A stretch of 64,000 bases of DNA from Rhynchonema sp. JSB1_4 (Eukaryota; Nematoda; Chromadorea; Monhysterida; Xyalidae): assembly GCA_030248065.1 (NCBI GenBank), contig JASAMV010007903.1:1-64000 (forward strand). The letters are read 5' to 3'. A program made the position numbers and the translations under genes. This document shows, in pieces, positions 33,901 to 45,900 of this stretch; position 1 is the stretch's first letter, and the number at the start of each line of letters is the position of its first letter. Below the pieces are notes generated by a model. It had not been told where the DNA came from and searched no databases. It saw only the letters and a list, made by a program, of their open reading frames with translations.

Positions 33901-36900
33901 AGGTACATTATAGTGCACCTAGCACTGTAGTGGCTGGGGTGGGGATGGGGCAATGGTGTAGCTGGAGGGGGGGGTGGGGGGGGGCTCCCCCCTAGTTACA
34001 GTAGGTAGGTTGCCGCCCCTCACCTGGTACAGCAGGTAGGTTGCCGCCCCTCCCCTGGTACAGTAGGTAGGTTGCCGCCCCACCTAACTTTTCACCCAAA
34101 ACATTCATTTTTGGCTTAAAATTGCATAAAATTAGCATATTTGTCTGCAAATAGGCGAAAAATCGCGCGCTGCGCACGAAATTAGTGTTTTAGGCCACAT
34201 TTTCTTCAGTATTTAGACATAAAAAATTTCGGTTTCCAGATGACCCCCCAAGTGGTACGACCCCCCTAGGTCGGCTGGCAGTGTGGTGGCAGGCCAATCG
34301 ACCCAAGATACCCTAGGGGGGGGGAAGGTTTCGGACTTACTCGAGATACCCCCCAGAGGCTACCCAAGATACCCCTATGGTCCGTCAAAAGGCGAAAAAA
34401 GGCTGTTTTTTGTATGCAATTTTACTGCAAAATCGGCCTAAAAAGGGGTATTTTTTGACATTTTTGCCGAAAATTGGCCTAAAATGACCATTTTTGGGTG
34501 TTTGCGCGCGGAGCGCGCGATTTTTGGGGGTCTCGAGGTCGAAAAACACCTATTTTTGCCTTTGAAAACCATAAATCTACTTACTCGAGATACCCTTTGG
34601 GGTCGGCTCGAGATAGATACCCTTCCCCTCCATCCCCCCCTAAGGGTTGACTCGAGATAGATACCCCTTAGGGGGGGAATCCCCCCATCCCCCCCCCAGC
34701 CACTACAGTGTCGGCTGGTACAGTAGGTAGGTTGCCGCCCCGCATTTTGGGTGGTACAGTAGGTTGCCGCCCCGCCTGGGTAGCTACACCACTGGGATGG
34801 GGGGATTCCCCCTAAGCGGTATCCAGTGTAGTGGCAGGCCCACAGTGTACCTAGTTCCTGGGGGAGGGGTGTCCCCCCTCGGGTACGTCTGTTCCCCCTC
34901 CATGGTACGCCTGCCGGCCTGCCCCATTGTTCCCCCTCCGGGTACGTCTGCTCCCCCAATTTTTGCCTAAAATAGGCAAATTTAGGCCTAAAATGGGCAT
35001 TTTTATGCATAAAATGAGTGATTTTCAGGTCAATGTCGTCAAAAATCGCCAAAATACCCTTTTTATTGAGTTTTTTTTCAAAAAGGGGCAAAAATGGGTC
35101 AAATTTTCGACCTCCAAAAATGACTTTTCTCCAAATTTGGGTCCTCCCCCTTCCCCCCAGGTGGGTACGTCTGTTCCCCCTCCGAAAAAAGCGGGTACCG
35201 TATTCACTAAAATAGAGCCCCCAAAAATACAGCCCCCCCCCAACTTGGAATTCCCCGCTTGGGGGTCGTAAAGTCAAGTTCTTGTATAAGACACCTTGTG
35301 TACAACGTTTGTGGTTGAGTGTATGATGACGTAAAGCCTTTTATGGGAGATCTGCACCTAAAACACTCAATAATGACTAGGGTTAGAGAGATGTCGGGTG
35401 TCCGCTGTCGGGTGTCGGGTGCCAAAAAAGTGTAGGTGTCGGGTGTCGGGTACCCCCAGATGTCGGGTATCGGGTTTTTTGGGACCCGACAGCCGACACC
35501 CGACACTTACGGTTCAAAACATCAACTTTGGTGAGAGAAGAATTTTGAGAGAAAATTTTCTTCGAACCAAATGTTTCCGAAGGCGCAGAATGTGACATTT
35601 TGGTGCTTATTTCTTGTGAAAATACTTGAATTCAGTAACAGGAGCCAAAAATTGCACTAATGATGCAAATGAGCAAAAATTTGCCTGTTTTTGGTCCAAA
35701 AACAGGTGTCGGGTATCGGATTTTTTTCAAAGACAAGATGTCGGGTGTCGGGTTTTTTTGCAACTGTCGGTGTCGGCTTTTTTTCTCAGATGTCGGGTGT
35801 CGGGTACTTCCAGATGCCGGGTGTCGGGTGTCGGGTACCCCCGACCTCTAACCATAGTAAGGACCAGTAACACCCTGACAGAACTCCATTTTAGGGCGCC
35901 CTTAGTCACAGTGGGAAATGGAAATGCAAAAAATATTGTATGTCCAAGTTTTCCATTTCCATTTTCCATTATGACTAAGGCCATACTGGAAAATGGAAAA
36001 TGGAACTGAAACAAAACATTTTCTGTGTGAAATCTGACCAATCAGCTGCCGAGAATTGAGTCGAACAGAAAATGTTTTTGTCACATGTCAAAACATGGCT
36101 GCTGCAGGAAATGTTTTTTTCATTTCCATTTTCCAGTATGCCCTTAGTCATACTGGAAAATGGAAATGGAAAACTTGGACATAGATTATTTTTTTGTATT
36201 TCCATTTCCATTTTCCACTATGACTAAGGGCGCCCTTAGGGGTACTTTTTGGAACATTTTTTGAGATTTTGGGCAGCGAAAAAATACAGCCCCCCGAAAA
36301 TAGAGCCCCCCCAAAAAAACTACAGCCCCCCTAAAAGGGGTCAGTGAAAAAATACAGCCCCCCTTGTATTTTAGGTTTTACGGTACCGCCTGTTCCCCCT
36401 CCGGACCAGGAACTACACTGCAGGCCCATGTGTGGGAGGCAGTGTAGTTCCTGGGGGGGAGGGGGACCCCCTAAGGTACACTAATTTCCCCGACCAAGGT
36501 ACACTAGTACACTAATTTCCCCTCCGGGTGCACTAATTTCCCCAATTTTTGCCTAAAATGGCTATTTTTAGGCCTAAAATGGGCATTTTTAGGCCTAAAA
36601 TGTGATTTTTAGGTTAATGTTCTCAAAAGTCGCCAAAATACCCTTTTTATGAAGAATTTTTTCCAAAAAGGGGTAAAAATAGGTCAAATTTTCCACCTCG
36701 AAAAGTGACTTTTTCCTGATTTTGGGTCTTCCCCCCTCGGGGGTACACTATCTCCCCCTCCGATTTTTTGCCTGTGGTTGATCGAATATTGAGAAAATCA
36801 TTGTGCCGTGGATTTTTTCAGGCATTGTTTGGCTCGAAGAAGCCCTGAAATCTGGCACCGATGACTTGAGGACGTTGTCGGCCATCTATTCGCAATTGGG

Positions 36901-39900
36901 CAATGCGTATTTCTATGTTGGTACCTACACAAAAGCCGAAGAGTTCCACAAACATGATCTCAGACTTGCCAGGTCAGTCAGGCTTACCGGCACGTGCCGG
37001 TCCTGTTCTTGTATATACCGTAAAAATCTAAATAGAGCCCCCGGAAGAAACCCGAAAGTGAGGTGAGTGAATTTTAGAGCCCTAGCCTATACTTGCGTAT
37101 TTTTCCGCAAAATATATTTTTGGAAAAAAACCGTTTTTTTCGAAAAAAACCGTTTTTTCCAAATATTTTCCAGTACTTAAGGATACCCATTGTCCAAAAA
37201 CGCCTATTTTGGAGAAAATTTCGTCGGGAAATGGCCTGAAACAGGCTAAAATGCACTTGGAGATTAGAAAGTGCTCATTTTGAACTGTTTAGTACCGATT
37301 TACATTGGTTTTGACAACATACTCTCGCAACCTTAGAACATATCTCGGAATTTTTTGGAAAAAACCGTTTTTTGTCCAAAGGTTGCCACTTTGAAAAATT
37401 TCCGGAAAAATAAAAACGTATTTTTCCGGGCAAGTATACCCTAGCCCACCCCAGAAATAGAGCCCAGCTGCAGTGAACGCAGTTTCGGATGGAATCCCAA
37501 TGCTTGCCATTTGCAGAATGATCAGCGACACGATGGGCGAAGCGAAGGCAAGCGGCAATCTCGGCAACACGCTCAAAATGATGGGCAGGTTTGAAGACGC
37601 GATCATTTGCTGTGAACGACATTTGGAGTTGTCGACCAAGTGTGGCGACAAGGCGAGTGTTGTTGATATTGTAACTGTGTTTTTCCCTGGTTTTGTTTGG
37701 TTGTTACTGTCAAGGCTTATTTATTTTCATTAGAAATGATCAGATGCGAAAATCGCCATTTACCCGAATCGCAAGTGCCGACTTCAAAATTGAAGCGACG
37801 GCTCCGTGACCGAATTTTTTTGGAACAAAAATCACAAACTGAATGTTTGATTGTTTGGAATTAGGAAATGCTTAAAATGTCGTCAATTAGCAAAAAAGCA
37901 GTTTGCTAGTTTCCCCGTTGCTCAGTCTGGTCACATTAACTGGCCCAAAATTCAGGCGGCGATTTGGAAATGTCTAATGAACAAAAGCAGTGCTGACTGG
38001 TGCCACGTAACGCGACAATTACCAGTCTGCAGGTGGGCATCAGTCGAGCGCTGTACAACTTGGGCAACGTCTATCACGCTAAAGGCAAACATCTGGGCCG
38101 GTCCAGCGCTCCGCACCTACAGTCGTATGACTTTCTGATCAGCGCAAGAACAACAGCTGCAACTAATAATGATGCGCTTGAAAATCAGGAAAACTTTCCT
38201 GACGAACAAACCACGAAGGCCTTGCGAAAAGCTGTGGACTATTTTCAGTGCGTGATTTGATTGTTTCACTCGAACTTCCACTTTAGGTTGAGCGTTGAGA
38301 AACTTGCACAAAGTTTCCAGGTGCAGGACGGGTGCTAGCCGGCCAAATGGGCCAGTTTAGGAGGTCTTGTGGGTTTTTTGTCCGAACGTTAAAATTGCCT
38401 AAGCTGCCGCCATTTTCGGTTGCGGTGCAATTTGCACAGAAAGAGTGCCTCGCTCTCCCGTGCATTTTGTCCATTAACATATCTTTCATCCAGAGAAAAT
38501 TTGTTGGTCACGAAACAAATCAACGATCGAGCGGCAATGGGCAGAACGTGGGGCAATCTCGGCAATACGTTGTATCTATTGGGTGAATTCAGTGCTGCTG
38601 TCGACTATCATAAATTGGTTGGTTTTGTTGTTTTTTGTAAAATTGATAAAGAGGGTCATTTTCAAAAAATATATCAATTTTGTTTGCAGAGACTGGATCT
38701 GGCGAAAGAGTTCGGTGACCGGCCAGCTATGCGACGTGCTTATTCCAACCTGGGCAACGCACATATTTTTCTCGGACAGTGTACGATTGCCATCGACTAT
38801 TACAGGTACATAAACTATGTCTGTGACACTTGTTTGTGTCTTTCATGTTTTGAGCGATAGAACTTTATTACAATACGTGACATTTTTAGACAAGCACTTG
38901 CAATCGCCATGGAGCTTGAGGAACCTCACACGGAAGCCGAGATTTGCTATTGTATGGGCAATACACTAACAATGATGGAAAATTCGAAAGAAGGTAGGTG
39001 ATTCGTCGGAGTCCTTGCGCGACTTTCATGAAAGAAAAATAAAGAAACTGGATAGCACGATAAGAATGTCATGAGGGTAATCGACAACAGTGAGACAGTG
39101 AATTACTCGCAACAAAAGGCGCAGATTTTTTCCCTAACCCATTTCCAAAGTCCAAAAAACGCCTCGCGCGTTCTATAATTTACTCATTTTCATTATTTGG
39201 GGAACGGCGCGTGCAAGAGCGTCAAATTTTCGCGCGGTCCGCCCACCGACATTTTTTGTGGATTTCGGCTTAAAAAGCACCGAATTTTGACAAAAACCAG
39301 ATAACAACAATTTTTGAAAAATCTGACAAGCAATAGATAAAAATGACTTAGGAGTTGGAACCTTGGCCAAGAGCTAAATCCGCCCTTGTTCGCATTGCGC
39401 GATCATTCTCATTTTGTGTGTTTTTGCACTTATTGTTTATGTTGTTCGGGTGGTGGGCCACTTGTTGGAACACGAGGTGGTCAGGTCAGACAGGCTGTCA
39501 ATTTATGTCAATTGCCAGATTACGACCGTTACGTGCTTGCAGCGATCGAATACTACACGCGCTACCTGACGATTGCGCGTCAGTTGCGTGACCGAGTGGG
39601 TGAGGCGCGTGCCACGTACGCTTTGGCCGGTGCACACGCGTCGATCGACGAACACAACAAGGCATTGTACTTCACCGTTGTGTTCTACAATCTGTCGATG
39701 CAAGTATGTGTCAGGCACCATGTTTTGTTGGTTTTTTTTTTAAATTTGGTACAGTATAGTCTACCTTCCTTGAGTGATCCTCCGGGCGGTGTAGTCCCCT
39801 ATTACCCGACAGTTTGGTTCCCAGATCAGTAGCTGATCGCGTGTTATTCAGGGCACATCTATAGTGAGGAAAATTCCTCGTTTTGATCAGTGTTCAAACG

Positions 39901-42900
39901 GGATTCCGAACCCGATCCCCGGGAACCCGTCTTCCAATCTCGATCCCGTGAATTTTGAAATGCAATCCCGATCCTGGGTCAAAAGGGTCCTGGATCGGCG
40001 GGATTGACTTCAAGTTTTAAAATCAGAATGTTGCGGGAATTTGACTATCTCTTACTAAAGTATTGCGCGCTCCGCGCGAGTCGGCGTCCAACCCGTGCTC
40101 AACGAACATTGCTTGATGTTGGTGCCCTGTATTGCTGGACTCAACCGGGTAGTTAGTTAGTTTATTGCGTCGGCACCAGCTCAACAATACATAAATAAGA
40201 AGAACCGGGTAGTTCGTCGCGACCCTCCTTTCTCCTCCGGGTAAATATGAACGTCTCAAAAGTGTAAGGTATGGAATCAAAATCTACTATGTACAGTAGG
40301 TATAGGAGCGGGGGCATTTGGATCTTCAGGTGTCACACAATTGGTCCGTCAAGCAATGCCCAGTGCCTAAGTGCCTTCAACTCAAAACGTCAACAACCAA
40401 ATGGTTTCGAAGACCGATCTTTTCCGTTAAGTGCTTAAAGGGCGTGTCTAACGTCTTCTAACCCCGTGTTTTGTTGGGTGCAATTGAAAGATGACTTCGA
40501 AGCGAAACACACACAAACCAGCTTGTATGTGTTAAATGAAACATTTATTGTGTCCACACTCAAGCCAGCAGCCAGAGCGGTGTGTGTTGAGCTTTTACGT
40601 GCATGGATAGGCAGCTGAGCCGCGCTTAAACACCAATGTTTCAGCAGAAAAACGCCAAACGTGAGTAGCGCCCCGCCCACTCAAAAGCGCCTGGAGTTTT
40701 GTGTCCGGAAACTGATTTAGTTCGAAAAGTAACCCTCAAGATTTCGCGATTTAGCAAGTTTGAAGACGCGGTTTTTTGCACACGCCGGCCTGTCGAGGTC
40801 ATCTTTCGATTGCACCTCATAAAACATGGGGTTAAGAGACGTTAGACGTACCCTTTAACACTAGTTAAGAAGACACATGGCAAGTCGTGAGCAAGTTGGA
40901 CTCATGTTGCTTAAAAGTAAATGAACTTACAAGTAAAAGATACTATTTTCGCAAACTCGACACACTTTCGGTGTTTTGTCAATCCCGTCATTCCCGATGC
41001 CTCGGGATTAGTCCTCGAGATCCCGATGCCGGTCCCGTCATTTTCATAATTCAATCCCGATCCTGGGATTGAAAACCAATCCCGTTCGAACACTGGTTCT
41101 GAATTAGAAGTTCTGTTCTGATGACATGTAGTTCGTGAGAGGACAGACTGTAGTAAACCTGCTTCATCCGTAAGAAGTGTTGTGTTTTCAAAAGCAGATA
41201 CCCTCTCTCTCTAGTGCCAGCGCCGGGTAATGAATCAGTGTTTCATTCACTGAGCCGAAGTAATTAGATTTGACTCTAGCGCAGACGCCGTTCATTCATA
41301 CGCCATAGAAAACTAGCTGACTCGAACCTTCTAGTGGTCAGGCATGTCTCATTTCTTCTGGTCCATGCGTACTTGCAGTATCTTGTGATCTGTGATGTTA
41401 ACGAACATTATGATGTCTTGCCTGTCCATGCGAATGTTTGTCGTGCGTCAGAGCAGGCCCGATTGCTCCGGTGGTTTTTCAGCAGGCTTTGAAGTCGAGT
41501 CAAATGTTCCCTCCCAGGCCGACAAACACCCAGTAGGGCTAACCGCCCACCTTGCTGTGTGCCACTTTCCATGCGGACGGGCATAACTGAGCTTGATAAC
41601 AATTTCCGTTTAATACAAGCGGAAGTGTGAGATCTATCAGGCATATTACGAAGTACCAGCGCCTGCGGCCGCTGCTGAAACAAGCTACATACACGCAAGT
41701 GCCTTTGAGTTTGGCTTCTGCCCCCGTACCGTGCGTATGGAAAATTTTGCAGCACTTGAGTTAAATGAAGGTTCCTTCATGTAACGAAAGTGCGCATGGC
41801 ACAATTTATTCGGATCGGCAGCAAGTCATTGGGTTATTATAAGAAAGTCGAGGCACCCAGGAATACGGTCAATTATTCGCCAATGGTTTAATCCTCCAAA
41901 ATTTGGACGTGAAATGTCATCCTTGTGAGCTTGATGTGGTTGTGTGTGTCGAAATGTAAACATTTCCCGCGATGTTTGTAAACATTTAGCTTTGACGCGT
42001 GTAATGTATATGAGCATTTGGAAAGTGCACCGCGCCTTTTGTCGTGTGCAAATTAATTTAGCTAACATTGCCCCATGCCTCGTAATACATGGTTCTCCAC
42101 AAGCTGACGTAATGCTATTCTGTGGTCGCCTGTTTTTGGGTTTCTGACAAGCGGCACAATTTTCATGTGGCTTGCACGGCAATGTGCTTTCTTGTAGTTT
42201 TGTTTCATCATCTGTCTTCACAAATGTAAGGTGAGCTTTTCTATCAACAGCATATCTGCGGAGGATTGGATTCTTTCCATGATCCACGATATCAACGAAC
42301 TCAGGCAGTAATACTTACATACGTACATGTTCGTTTCTGCTAGCGTTTTGGTGTTGGTTGGCCAAAGTTTGTCTTTAAAACGACTAGATGGAATTCCGCT
42401 CGCTTGCACGTGCATGCAAACAGGGCTGCGTGTTTCTGTTTTTTATTCATCAGCTGACAATCTCAGTCAACAGGGCGTGTATTTGAAAAGGCCCACCACT
42501 TTCCCCGTGCGGCCCCGACTGCCCAAGTCCATCTATCTATATCGTGTTTATATGTTTGGTTATTTTGTTGGTTTTTTGCATGCACATGCGCGCACGATCC
42601 GGTTGTATCCTTGCGTGCTAGCTGGCTCGTGCACTGCACATAAGTGGGTGGGTGGTTCATGATATGCTTGTGTGTGGTGGTATGCACATGCATACGCGAA
42701 TATCTGAGCATACACAAGACGACTACGGTTAGATTCACTCTCCAGTCAGTCAGTCAGCAAGCACAGAACGGCTGATTTATTAGTTTTTCGTCCCCCCCCC
42801 ACCCATATGCACACTGGATTTCATGCAAGCTGATTTTTGGTTGGCTCACTTGAGTCGACTCGAGTTCATCTTGTGATTGTATATGAGTATAAACTGTCTC

Positions 42901-45900
42901 CGACCCCGCCCCTCATGACGATGACTGAAAATTAGCGGCATACGTGTCTTCGCCACAGTGCCCTGCTCAACCACATATGTATGTAACTTGACTTGTTATC
43001 GATCATGCAGTATGTCCATAGATGGGCAAACATATAAGCCGTTAGCTTGAGTTGTAGCAATAAAAGTTTCTCTCTTCACTTTTATTCTGTCAGCACTTAC
43101 TGCTTCACGCATCCTTGTGCGCGCAAGGATAAGCATGTTTGTTTGGTCAGGCTGGCTTGCGACGTGTTGTGTGCAAGACCGTCGTGCTGTTTTTTGGCTC
43201 TCTGTGGCTCTCCATTGTATTTTGCGTGACCGTAAGTGATAAAAGCGCTTCTTACGAATTCTTGCAAAACAGAATGACTTCTCAATGACACGACTGATCT
43301 CGGCTTACTTTGATTTCTGAAAGCAGACTAACCGTTGGGAGTTATGAATGTGCTCTTCCGCACTTTTCATGATGTTTTCTTTCTTGCTGAAGCTGAAGTT
43401 AGTGCTATGCTCTGATTCACTGATGATCATAGTTGTAATCTTTCCGGAAAATATATTTACTGATGAAACGGTTTTTTTTCGATATTTTCCAGGCCAAAAG
43501 TTAGTCGCCTGTTTAACTGAGGGTGCATTTGGGCAAGATGTGGTCGAAATTGTTTCGTGAGGAAAAGTCATGCGTGGTGGACAAGTCGACCAAAAGATAT
43601 AAAAATGGTGTTTTTGGGCGATTTGAGAAACTGACCTCATGACTTTCCAAGTTTTTTGGAATATTAGGAACTATTTCCTAAAATTTCCGATATTTTTCCA
43701 GTGTCCGGAAAATATCGGTTCGTTACTTTAACGGTGACCGATTTTGACCTGTGGAAATGAACGTTTTTTTTCACTTTTTTCAGAAAAAAACGCCTTTTCC
43801 ATCTGCAACTATGTATACACTGATGGTGATGATGCATAGTTCTGTGCTGTTTTGAGATCGTTTTTCGCAACGAAGTCATTACAGTAACAGGTTAAAAATA
43901 CTGCATATGTCATGATTTTGTTGATTGTGTGTGATCGTATTTATCAGAAATTCGCATGCTTACGTAATCATGGCTCGGCTCCCCAATGTGGCTGAACGAG
44001 GCTAGCGACAGATGATAAGCTAAGGCATCCAGGCATGGTACATGCTTCTATTATTTCGAGTTCAGCATTCAACACCTTGCCCATGCTCCGTGTGGTGGCA
44101 TAAAATAACCTGGCTGGTATTGATTCATTAGTGTTGTCTTTTTTATTCCCAGCGAGTCGAGTATTGCATAGGCTAGACTTGCGCAAAGGTGTCGTGTTGG
44201 CTTCAAGCCACAGTAAGTCTGAATGCGCTGCTGCACGAAAATAGAAACTTGCAGTAGATGTGCTATGCATTATGCTGTTCCGTGTGTTTTGTTTGCAAGT
44301 TGTTTTTGTACCTATACGACGATATTATCAGCCATCATGCATGACCGTCTCAGCTCACAAACAGCAACTGTTTTGCTATATTGTGCATCTACTCTCTTTT
44401 CCACAGTACCACCCTGATGTGGTTGCATCTCAGCGAGCAGTGGTGTCGTTGGGAAATCAAAATGCCAAGATACCGGATACCCAAAATCTAAAAGTTTCGG
44501 ATACCGGATACCCAAAATCTAAAAGTTTCGGATACCGGATACCCAAAATCAAAAATCTCGGATACCAGGGGGTTGCCCCTAAAACAAAAATCTCGGATAC
44601 CCAAGGGAGGGGTTGTTCAAAAAAGGACAATTTTTTACAGAAAACTTGAGCAAAATCGGGGTTGGAAGCGCAAAAATGGTCATTTTGGGGTTATGCTTGC
44701 GCCAGCAAGCGATTTTCAGCATTTTGGAGGTAAAAATGGGCGATTTTTTACGGTTTTCGGAAAAATTTAGGGTAGGTTACCCCTGGGCAAAAAAGTCAGG
44801 ATACCGGATATCCCTGGGTGAAAAAATCAAGATACCGATCCTGGTCCGGAGGGGGAGATAGCTGACCCCTCGTTTTTTTCGGAGGGGGAGATACAAATAG
44901 TGTACTCCCGAGGGGGGGGACAAATTCAGGAAAAAGTCACTTTTTGAGGGAGAAAATTTGAACTATTTTTGCCCCTTTTTGGAAAAAAATTCTTCCTAAA
45001 AAGGGTATTTTGGCGACTTGACAACATTACCTAAACATCACACATTTTAGGCCTACAAATGCCCATTTTAGGCCTAAAAATGCCTATTTTAGGCAAGAAT
45101 TGGGGGAGATAGTGTAGAGTGTTGAATCACCTAGCGCTGGCTGGCATTTTAGAGGTGCCTAATCTTTTTACTCACTTTTTTCTCACTTTCTACGATTCAT
45201 TTGCTCAGAATAATGCTGCTATTTACATATTTCTATGCCCCACTGCTGTTCTTTCGCTTTCAAGCAGGGCATGGAATCGAATTGACGAGACCAAATAACT
45301 AAGCTGCACATAATAATACTGCATATTTTATCTAAAGTTAGTATTCGGCATGCGGGATCAATCAATGAATAGAATAGACCAAGAATTTATCCCACCTGCC
45401 GAAAGTTTTCTGCTTGCTTGAAAGTAATGGTGAACTTCCCTTCGGAAACGTGATAGGTTCCCTTGAAAAGTTCATTTACATATGTCTCTCTAGACTGTTT
45501 ACTGTGCCCAGCTCAACTCATAATAATGTCACATTCATTCAAAAATGATAAGCAGCTGATGTACTGCAACTCAAATAATGATGCAAAAATCTAGATTTCT
45601 TGGTTGTTTACATGCACTGATTTGGCGTGTGTACTTTACCCTGAACATTATCGCTATCGACCGTGAACAGTCACCACCCAATCAAGTGAACCATCGCAAT
45701 CGTCACCAACTATGTCATTGGTTGTAGTCTAGTGCAGTGTGTCCCCTACTCGCTGCCAACTATTAAGTTTTGCTGTTGTTTTCATTCAGATTGACGACCA
45801 AGCCGGCGTTACTGTAGCTGTGGACGCATATAATCGACTGAGAAACACGACGTCATCACCTGTTATCAATGGAACTAATAAGGTTCGTCTGCTGCCGATT

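Larger units (their letters stand above)
34843..36420. mobile_element. hAT-like MITE, 8-bp duplication CAGGCCCA, with later insertions
   Basis: Ends CAGTGTACCTAGTTCCTGG on the left, and CCAGGAACTACACTG on the right. CAGGCCCA on both sides (34835-34842, 36421-36428). The subterminal GGGTACGTCTGTTCCCCCTC and core are shared with 32731-33140. Its length (1.58 kb) is due to inserted elements at about 35196-36386, 35378-35855 and 35894-36235. Confidence 0.78.

Noticed and set aside
34438..35277. 279-codon minus-strand open frame
   Set aside because: Runs through nested transposons and their subterminal arrays; Gly/Arg/Thr-rich translation of repeats, not a protein.
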